This document shows positions 9,552 to 15,974 of a stretch of 15,974 nucleotides of DNA, piece after piece. Location of the stretch: the NCBI GenBank assembly GCA_003990745.1, contig RBNI01003380.1, forward strand, positions 1 to 15,974, in the 5' to 3' direction. The position numbers and the translations under genes are program-made. Source of the stretch: Jimgerdemannia flammicorona (taxonomy: Eukaryota > Mucoromycota > Endogonomycetes > Endogonales > Endogonaceae). How positions within the stretch are numbered: the first letter of the stretch is position 1; each line of letters starts with the position of its first letter. Under the pieces are notes generated by a model. It was given only the letters and a program-made list of their open reading frames with translations, had not been told where the DNA came from and ran no database searches.

Positions 9552-10380
9552 AGTGAGTATTGCTTTACGTATTAATACACAAAGTGTGGAAGTTTTACAG
9601 TATTCATTTTTCATTTCCTTATTCTTTCATCCTTATTTCTCCTCCAACTACAGCCTTTTCCTACTTCGTCGAAGTCTTTGACAACGAAAAAGATCCAATA
9701 TTTTTAATGCGGCCAGTATATGTTTTTTGAACCCGGAACACTCCACGCTCAACCAATATTTATATGGGCGTGTGAGACTCCTCAAAACAGTATGTATTCG
9801 TGTAAAATGGGTATTATGTCGGTTAGACGGAGGTTGGACTTGGGTGAACGGAGGTACGCTGAGTAGGGTAGTGGTAAATTTGGTGAAATGGGGAGGAATG
9901 CAGATGGTGGTGCAGGGCGTAATAAATAAGCGTACGGGGTTAGCGTTGGTGAGAGTGGCGCGGGAGCAACCATCAGAAGCTGCACAAACATAGATATCCC
10001 GGTATTTGTACCTAAAAGGCCATCGACCTCTGGACTACCTAATAAAATGGCTCGATCCTCTTCGACATAAAGATATAGAAGTTCACCGCTCACGGTTTCA
10101 AGTCTGCACATCCATGCTGCCTACGTCTATGAGGTCCGACTGCACACCGACCTGGTCGCCACTGCTAGGCACACCGGCCATTCAGTGGCATGGTTCTAAT
10201 TGCTGGCTGCGCACTACGGGCAGTTCTGGAACACGGCCGTGATGTCCTTCATGACTGACGGGGCGAATGCCGAAGGAGGTGTGGGCGAAGGTGTGACATA
10301 ACGGTTTGCGCGACAACGTAGCAGTCGAGTTGAGGATTGGGTACGTGGAGGTACGGGGGCTATGCCGAGAAAAACAATAT
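9552..10380. other. Unassigned sequence with one protein-like fragment
   Basis: No gene is recognised. About 9760-9990 is G-rich and carries a 109-codon minus-strand frame (9782-10111) with no motif I know. On the plus strand, about 10101-10260 reads like decayed coding sequence: LHTDLVATARHTGHSVAWF, then a TAA, then LLAAHYGQFWNTAVMSF in the same frame. Composition and the single stop suggest an old exon of some other gene, or a foreign insert in the thiolase pseudogene. I cannot name the family. Confidence 0.35.
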
Positions 10381-10450
10381 GGACATGGTGCAGAATAAGA
10401 CGGGCATAGCGATCGAGGAGCTAGATGCGATTTTGATAGAGATGAAGGAG
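10381..10450 (+). pseudogene. Possible upstream thiolase exon
   Basis: The frame reads MDMVQNKTGIAIEELDAIL and ends at a GTGTGA donor-like site, with a plausible 85-base intron before the clear thiolase exon at 10536. In acetyl-CoA acetyltransferases the segment just before that point reads roughly as a helix, then (K)AGI-x-x-EE-x-D-x-(V/I)-(L/M)-GNVL. The KTGIAIEELDAIL part fits, but the GNVL is replaced by unrelated residues. The call rests on this partial fit and on position. Confidence 0.38.
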
Positions 10451-11030
10451 GTGTGATACGTCTTGCATTCTCATCCTTGCTTTTACTAACAACCCCACGC
10501 CATACATAATCAATCGACATCCTCGCATTGCGCAGGATGCCCTGACACGACAGAGGGCACCACCATCAACAAGGTCTGCGTTTCAGGAATGAAGCTTTCT
10601 CGCTCTTGCCTCCGGCTGGCGTATGTCGCTGGTGGGATGGAGAGCATGTCCAATGTGCTGTGAGTGATGTTTTATAATTACTATTATTTGGGGACAGGGA
10701 ACGTGGGCAGGGCGCGAGGTGAGCCTGAGTGTCACATTTTCTTTTGAAAAATACGAAACCCATATGTGGAATGCAGTTAATATGTCAGGTGCAACATCTC
10801 CTACCGCCACGAGCAACTCACCGACTCTGTCACCAATGACGGACTGTGGGATTTGTACAAACAATTTCACTTAGGGTAGGAACTTTGTATGGAAACAATG
10901 ACAGCCCGTGGTGTCTGCCCACAATGATTGAGATTTGAACGGTCATATTATCTGTGAGCACATGCACTTATTAATTTTTAATTTTTATTTTTTTCCTCCC
11001 CTTTTATTTCGTGCTCTAATCACGGTTCAT

Positions 11031-11053
11031 CCCCCCCCCCAAAAAAAAAAAAA
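11031..11053 (+). repeat. C10A13 homopolymer tract in a thiolase intron
   Basis: Ten C are followed by thirteen A directly before the GGTAATTGC that opens a thiolase exon. The tract occupies the place where the intron's pyrimidine tract and AG acceptor should be, so the site can no longer splice normally. It is approximately the inverse of the T/G tract at 9514-9551. Confidence 0.8.
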
Positions 11054-11448
11054 CGGTAATTGCGCCAAGAACCCGACCGCGAAGTACAATATCAAGCAGG
11101 AGGCTCAGGACGCCCACACTATCGAGTCATACTGCCGTTCGGTAGAGGTGTGGAAGAACGGCTAATTCAACGCTGAGATAATGCCCGTCACCATCAAAGA
11201 CAAAAAGGGCGACAACGTTGGCAATGACGACGAAGAGTATAAGAAAGTAATGTACGAAAAAATCCCCGGTCTGAAACCTGTGTTTCAAAAGGATGGTGAG
11301 TTTTTGGGGGATGGATCGGTTCTCTTTATAGAGTTTCAAATTCTTCTCATGAGGGAAGTGATCGCGGCGCCAGTTGCTTGATTTTTTTTAGAAAAAAATC
11401 TATTATTTTCAAATGGCATAGGCATTATCACGGCTGCCAATATGGCCT

Positions 11449-12257
11449 AGTGTTGAAATCAAGCTAACGATCTGAGCGTATTCACTTATCCCCTGTTCAT
11501 TTTATAGAGAATAAAACTGGTAAGGAGCCCGCGTCGTAGACGATTCTGTGATGCAGAACAAGACCTTGAGCGGGTTGAATCTCAGAAGGACGGCGGAACT
11601 GCGTGAAGCATTTCGTGCGGCTGCGTGATGGAATCAAGCTTACATTTCTGCTCATCCATCCCCTGCTCATGTTCAGACAATAGGAGCAGCGACAAGGGGC
11701 CTGAGTCCCTGAAGTAGAACACGACCTTGACCGAGCTGAATCTCAAAGGCATTTCAAAACTGTGTGACGTATTGTGAGTGGCTGGGTATTGGGATAAAAC
11801 TAAGATCTGTGCGTGATCATTCAACCATCTCCTGTTCATGTTCAGGCAGCGACGTCGGCGTTGAGGGACACCGCCCTGGCGGACAGAACAATGAGCTGAA
11901 TCTCACGTGTATATTGGAACTGTGTGAAGCGTTGTGTGAAGCGTTGTGTGCAGCTGGGTGACAGAATCGAGCTCATCATCTTTCGTGTTCACTCATCCAT
12001 CTCCGTTCCAGTTCAGTGAATAGAATACACCATGATCGGGCGCGCGCCCCTAGCTGAGGCTCTCAAGCAAAACACGACCTTGACCGAGCTGAATCTCTTC
12101 AGTATACCGGGACTGTGTGAAGCATGGTGCGCAGCTGCGTGGTGGAAACAGGCTAAGCTAACGATCTATGCGTGTCGCTTGTTCATATTCAGACAACAGA
12201 ATCGGGGCTCGCACTCTAGCTGAATCTCTGAAGCAGAACACCAGCGCCCCGATCCTC
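11449..12257 (+). pseudogene. Array of leucine-rich-repeat exon-intron units (broken)
   Basis: Five similar units follow each other at about 160-bp steps (one of about 193), anchored on CCGAGCTGAATCTC near 11572, 11733, 11893, 12086 and a decayed one near 12250. Each unit is an exon of 109-122 bp (11508-11624, 11677-11785, 11846-11957, 12017-12138, then a partial one from 12193) plus an intron of 52-60 bp starting GTGATGG-like and ending TTCAG. The best exons read LAEALKQNTTLTELNLFS and IPGLCEAWCAAA, the pattern of ribonuclease-inhibitor/NLR-type leucine-rich repeats used for protein binding. Unit 2 has a TAG where QNTT would start, and others are off frame. The array begins with half an intron (11449-11507) fused to the thiolase exon end and stops inside a repeat, so both edges are breakpoints. 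Confidence 0.8.
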
Positions 12258-12300
12258 ACGTGGGCCTCAAGCCACTCTCTCGCATCCTCTGTATGCACCC

Positions 12301-12385
12301 TTTATATTATTTTTATTATATTTTATTATATTTTATTTTTATTTTATTCATTTATTCATTTATTGTGAAGATGCCGTAGTGATTT

Positions 12386-12420
<35 letters not shown>

Positions 12421-12443
12421 GTCTTTTTTTTTTTTTTTTTTTT
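12301..12443 (+). repeat. AT microsatellite and poly-T tracts in a thiolase intron
   Basis: TTTTATTATA- and TTTATTCA-like repeats at 12301-12364 are followed by a run of 32 T (12388-12419), GGTC, and a run of 20 T (12424-12443). All lies within the intron bounded by GTATGC at 12291 and the ACACAG acceptor at 12499-12504. Read on the minus strand the runs are poly-A, so a short retroposed insert is possible, but no element body is recognised. Confidence 0.75.
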
Positions 12444-12635
12444 GGACTCAAGCACCGAGTTTGCATCTTCAATTCATTTACGCCTTCTCCTCACCCCAAC
12501 ACAGCCTACACCGACACTGCGTGCGCGTCCATTGACTTTGGGTCCTTGCCCCCGCTCGCCGGGATCGAGATCAAGGACGTCAGTCTCTTTGAGTTCAACA
12601 AGGCGTTTAATGTCGTGGCTAGAGTCAACGAGCAG

Positions 12636-13572
12636 GTTGGTGTAGGCGTGGGTTGAGTATGTGTGCCATCTCTTTATGTTTGGCGGCTTGGTCGACAACT
12701 GGTGCGTAGAACATGACGTTTATGGTCTCTGCCATGTCGTCATCATCTGAGTTGGCCAAGGTCTGATGGGACGAATGTGTCAGGTAGAAGGTGGCCAGAT
12801 TGTTAGCACCTTGGTTGCCCCTATAATCCTTGAAAGGAAGTAACCTACGAAGTCATAATAAAGGCTGGGAAATTGTCTCTAAAGTCATCCTTTGGGGGCA
12901 AATAAATCGATTAGTAATTATACAAAAAACCCCAACATTGTGTCCAAAGTATTTAATAAATTCGAACTGTTCTGGTTGGAGGTTATGGTGACATGGAAAT
13001 ATGTTCCTGTTGTCTCTCGAATAATCTGGGCCACAATTGGCATTTCCAAGTAGTGACCAATCGCGCATATAATTATATCTTCTCCGGAAATTCGCTATCA
13101 GACGGCAAGCTGATCCCTTGCCTTTTCACGACCCTGTCTTCTGCGGTTGCAATTTTTTTTTTTCCAAGGTTCGGCATCACCGGGTGCCACTCAATGCATC
13201 TATTAAAGGCGCCGCCGCGCGTCCTCGCTCATTTCCCACTTGCGAGGTCAGTGGCGGCATTACCAGGTGATCCGCGTTGAGACAATGCATCTTGTATGAT
13301 TCTGGTGAAAGGAACGCGCCGCGAATGACACATAGAAAACTGAAGTTTACCACCACAGGAAGACGTCACACAGTTTAAGCAGAAAATTAATCATTAGACA
13401 ACAATGCTGTGATTAGTCATCGTTATTATGGCCTTAAATCAGAATTATTAAGACATTTTGACCTTTGACAAATATATATGTATAATTATCACCAAAGCTT
13501 CATCACGTCCTCGTTCACTTCTTCCCCTTGGATTTCGAGTGTTTCGTACCTTGCATACAGTGTTCCTGGACC
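12636..13572. other. Unassigned sequence downstream of the thiolase remnant
   Basis: The next thiolase exon, which should carry the NxHGGA and GHP motifs, is not found. On the minus strand about 12875-12650 is open for some 70 codons and reads NNLATFYLTHSSHQTLANS and later MAETINVMFYAPVVDQAA. It looks protein-like but has no clear start and no family I know. About 13000-13300 is GC-richer with a T-run and has no recognisable product. I see no RNA gene. Confidence 0.4.
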
Positions 13573-13605
13573 AGTATGGTGTACTGGACAAGTATGGTGT
13601 ACTGG
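13573..13605 (+). repeat. Two tandem copies of an 18-bp unit at the 5' edge of LINE copy 2
   Basis: AGTATGGTGTACTGG occurs at 13573-13587 and again at 13591-13605, a period of 18 bp. It lies exactly where homology with LINE copy 1 begins. Short duplications at 5'-truncated LINE junctions are a known by-product of template jumping during integration. That origin is an inference. Confidence 0.75.
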
Positions 13606-15974
13606 CGGGGTCTGTGGAGTGAGGAAGAAGGGGGTGCTGATGCAGTGGTGATTGGTGACACACTGGAGGAGTGGGAGCCACCACAGGTAGAGGGACTGGG
13701 TGACTTGATCTTCCTGGTCCAAGAGGAGGAGATCCAAGGAGTCCTGGCAGCTACTAAGCTTGGGACAGCACCAGGGGAGGATGGGTTACCGTGGGACTTC
13801 TGGAAGAAGATGGCAAAAGTCCCTGGTGTGCTGGGAGAGATGGCTGCCCTCTGTGATCATGTTCTTCTAAATGGCACATGGGTTGGAGAGCAGGACTTAG
13901 GGCTGGTGGCCCTATTGTACAAAGAAAAGGGCAGGCATGAGGACTGGAAGAACTGGAGGCCAATTATGCTTCTGGATATGGACCAGAAGTTGTTGACTAA
14001 GGTGATTGTTGCAAGACTACAGAAGGTTGCTCAACAGGTGCTGGGTGAGGAGCAGCAAGGCTTTGTAGGAGGTAGACTTATCAGAGATGGGACTGCCTGG
14101 GTGTGTGGCATTATTGAAGGGGCCTGAGCTTGCAGGCTGGATGGTAGACTGGTTTTTTTGGACCAAGAGAAGGCCTATGACCATGTTCAGCAGGTTTGGC
14201 TGGGCAAGGTACTGGATAGAATTGGTGTTCCACTACAGTTTCAGACTTCTATATTGAATTTGTTGGAAGGGAGTAGAGCAGCACTAATGTATAATGGTCA
14301 CTAGAGTTTGGCATTTCCCTTGGGGAGAGGAGTTCCTCAAGGAAACCCACTGTCTCCAATCCTTTATATCCTCTCCCTGGAACCTTTGATGAATAGGATC
14401 TGTCAGAAGGTGGCTGGGCTCTCTGTATATGGTGTGGAGTGGAAAGTGGGGGCCTTTGCAGATAATATGGTAGTTGGACTCAGATCAGTAGCAGATGTAG
14501 AGGCTCTTCAGGAAACAGCAGAATGGTATGAGACACACTCTGGAGCAAAACTCAACTAGCATAAGTGTGAGATGATGGTGTTGGGGAATGGGCTAGTGGG
14601 AGGGGACATCATTGGAACAATTGTCCCCACAGGAGAGGTGGTGCAGTATCTAGGTATCTTCCTATCTGTATATGGATCAGTCCTGCCATGGATATGGTGG
14701 GAGAGGAGGGTGGTCATTTGGGGAGAGGCTCTAAAAGGTTGGGGGGGTTGTCACATCTCCCTGGTGGGGCAGGTGGTGATTCTGAATGTTTACTGGTTCC
14801 CTAAGCTATGGTATATAGCATATCACTTAGACTTTCCAGCCTGGGTGGTGAAGAGGCTGATGAAGCTGGCTAGAGATTGGATTTGGACAGGAAGAAGGGC
14901 CCAGATCAGTTGGGATACCCTTGTGGAGCTGGTGATTAGGGGAGGCCTAGGCCTTGTCAACTTCTCTAAGCAACTATACTGTCTGCGAGCTTAGTGGTTG
15001 AAAAGAGCTGTTGATCTACAGGGCAGAGGTTGGGTGCTGCTGATGCAGAAGGTGTGGGAGATGAGATTCTCTCCCTGGGGGTCCTTGGGAGATCTACTCT
15101 CTTTGGTGGGTCTGAATAGAAGCTGACAGTTATGATATAAGGGCTTCTGGTAGAGAGTGGTAGATGGAGCACACCAGATAGGCCTGTGCTGGCAAGGCAA
15201 TGAGGGAGAGATGGTGTGGGGCCCAGCTATGTGGTAAAGAGACTGTCTGCTTCTAGGGGGAGTTCCATTTGCTGAGTTTGATATTGGTGATAGAGTGGAG
15301 TGTCAGCAGGGACTTGGCCAGGATCTTTGGCCAAGTAGTTGGCAGGTGGTGAGAATTGGTGAGGAGTGGGACTGGGCAGGAATCTGGTCTTGGAGTGCTG
15401 AGGTGTAGAGGTGGCTTCCTCCCAAGTTCTGGGTAGTATGGTGGCGAATACTGTAGAGGAATTTTATGTTGAATTTCTGTGCTAGGCATCTGGTGGATGG
15501 TGGTCAATTGGATTGTGAGGAGTGTTATAATATAGGGTAAACTGGGGGTTTTGTGCAGATGCCAGAACATTGGCTGGGAGAGTGTGAGGTTCTGGGGGAC
15601 TTTTGGATAGCTATAGGGGACCAGCTTGGTGTCAAAAGGAGACCAGATAGAGAGAGGGGTCGCTGGGAGGATTTGGAATCTAGACTTGTGGGAGGTATCA
15701 GCAATGGGTAGCTCACTGTAGGGTGGGTTATAGCAGTGTGGGTGGGGTTGGCTGGACATTGGCTCTTTGTTTTTGAGGAGGGACAATAGATAGGGATACA
15801 GAAGAAGTTGTTGAGATGGGAGGAGTTGGTGGGGGATCTATTGACTGGGTGGTGGGTTGGCTGGGGTCCCCAAGGTGGGCATCTTCGCCGTCTGGTGGAA
15901 GGGATCTGTAGACAGAGTGGTGGGTGGGTGGAAATGGTGTTTGATAAAGTGGTCTTTTATTGTGAAGAGGTAGG
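13605..15974 (+). mobile_element. 5'-truncated LINE, copy 2 (inverted relative to copy 1)
   Basis: This belongs to the same family as copy 1 but is read on the plus strand. Homology starts at GGGGTCTGTGGAGTGAGG (about 13607), matching the reverse complement of about 2453-2436, and continues without large gaps to the window end, which matches about base 103. It therefore lacks ORF1, the endonuclease and the start of the RT, which is the usual 5' truncation of LINE insertions. By eye, aligned stretches look roughly 85% identical. CpG is nearly absent (6 seen: at 13790, 14987, 15445, 15661 and two near 15887-15890). The 3' end and any target-site duplication lie outside the window. Confidence 0.9.
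13605..15974 (+). pseudogene. LINE reverse transcriptase remnant, copy 2, stops only
   Basis: The frame starting at a coordinate equal to 1 modulo 3 can be read from 13605 to the window end with no frameshift. RT motifs seen are APGEDGLPWDFW, RPIMLLDMDQ, FLDQEKAYD, LGRGVPQGNPLSPILY and FADN at 14455-14466, then KLN, LGNGLVGG and YLGIFLS, followed by a Trp-rich C-terminal part. The palm motif has lost its second Asp (GAT to AAT). Thirteen in-frame stops start at 14125, 14302, 14557, 14992, 15124, 15133, 15151, 15235, 15406, 15454, 15538, 15709 and 15787. Where copy 1 can be lined up, most of these face TGG, CAG or CAA. The protein cannot be made and would be catalytically dead. Confidence 0.9.

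Larger units (their letters stand above)
10536..12635 (+). pseudogene. Acetyl-CoA acetyltransferase (thiolase) pseudogene, ERG10/ACAT type
   Basis: The normal enzyme joins two acetyl-CoA into acetoacetyl-CoA, the first step of the mevalonate pathway. Five exon remnants are clear and in order. 10536-10659 reads GCPDTTEGTTINKVC, with the nucleophile Cys at 10577-10579, then VAGGMESMSNV; about eight codons are missing between. About 10777-10875 reads HEQLTDSVTNDGL and YKQFHLG. 11055-11295 reads GNCAKN, DAHTIESY, NAEIMPVTIKDKKGD and EKIPGLKPVFQKDG. 11422-11447 reads GIITAANM, joined in phase to the previous exon. About 12258-12290 reads GLKPLSRIL and 12505-12635 reads DVSLFEFNKAFNVVARVNEQ. Introns remain, so this is a DNA-level duplicate and not a processed copy. 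TAA at 11163 breaks the frame, the acceptor before 11055 is gone, and the C-terminal GHP and CxGG active-site parts are absent. An LRR array interrupts it. Confidence 0.88.

Noticed and set aside
12379..12645. 88-codon frame starting in the poly-T tract (Phe-rich start)
   Set aside because: The start is homopolymer translation, and the later part covers the thiolase exon 12505-12635 in the wrong frame.
15253..15786. 177-codon minus-strand frame in copy 2
   Set aside because: It is antisense to the C-terminal part of the LINE, which aligns residue by residue with copy 1 on the sense strand.
14125..15789. Stop codon reassignment (TAG read as Trp) to explain the many in-frame TAGs facing TGG
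   Set aside because: Stops facing CAG, CAA and CGA also occur, including TAA and TGA, and the intact membrane-protein gene uses TAA. Transition decay explains all of them more simply.
1..15974. A new defence or biosynthetic gene system, CRISPR array, tRNA or rRNA
   Set aside because: I looked for clustered genes, regular spaced repeats and cloverleaf-like sequence. The only regular repeats are the LRR exon units and homopolymers, and only one intact gene is present.

Overview
The window looks like a piece of a filamentous fungal genome. The evidence is short introns (about 50-180 bp) with GT donors and pyrimidine-AG acceptors, an intronless gene with a TATA box and AATAAA signal, non-LTR retrotransposons decayed by C-to-T type changes, and remnants of an ERG10-type acetyl-CoA acetyltransferase gene. 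I cannot fix the phylum from sequence alone. A member of the Dikarya is my best guess, mainly because the one intact protein resembles multi-pass membrane proteins common there.

Layout: (1) ~1-5763, minus strand: a near full-length but dead LINE-type retrotransposon, with ORF1, an apurinic endonuclease, a reverse transcriptase and a C-terminal region. (2) ~5764-7304: about 1.5 kb of ordinary CpG-containing DNA in which I recognise nothing. (3) 7305-8684: the only convincingly intact gene, a 404-residue multi-pass membrane protein of unknown function with its own TATA box and polyadenylation signal. (4) ~9265-12635: scattered exons of a dead acetyl-CoA acetyltransferase gene that keeps its introns. 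Into it, between two pieces of thiolase coding sequence, is spliced an array of about five 160-bp exon-intron units coding for leucine-rich repeats. (5) ~12636-13604: unassigned sequence. (6) ~13605-15974, plus strand: a second, 5'-truncated copy of the same LINE family, inverted relative to the first and running off the window.

The two LINE copies stand out by composition. By eye I count 5 CpG dinucleotides in the first 5.75 kb and 6 in the last 2.37 kb, while the DNA between them has normal CpG. The second copy keeps one uninterrupted frame for about 2.4 kb, broken by 13 stop codons and no frameshift. At many stops the other copy has TGG, CAG or CAA, so the decay is by base transitions (RIP-like or methylation-driven) rather than by indels.

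Nothing here forms an operon or a working multi-gene system. The picture is one live gene in a transposon- and duplication-scarred stretch. The most unusual object is the thiolase/LRR mosaic pseudogene. I found no rRNA, tRNA or CRISPR array.
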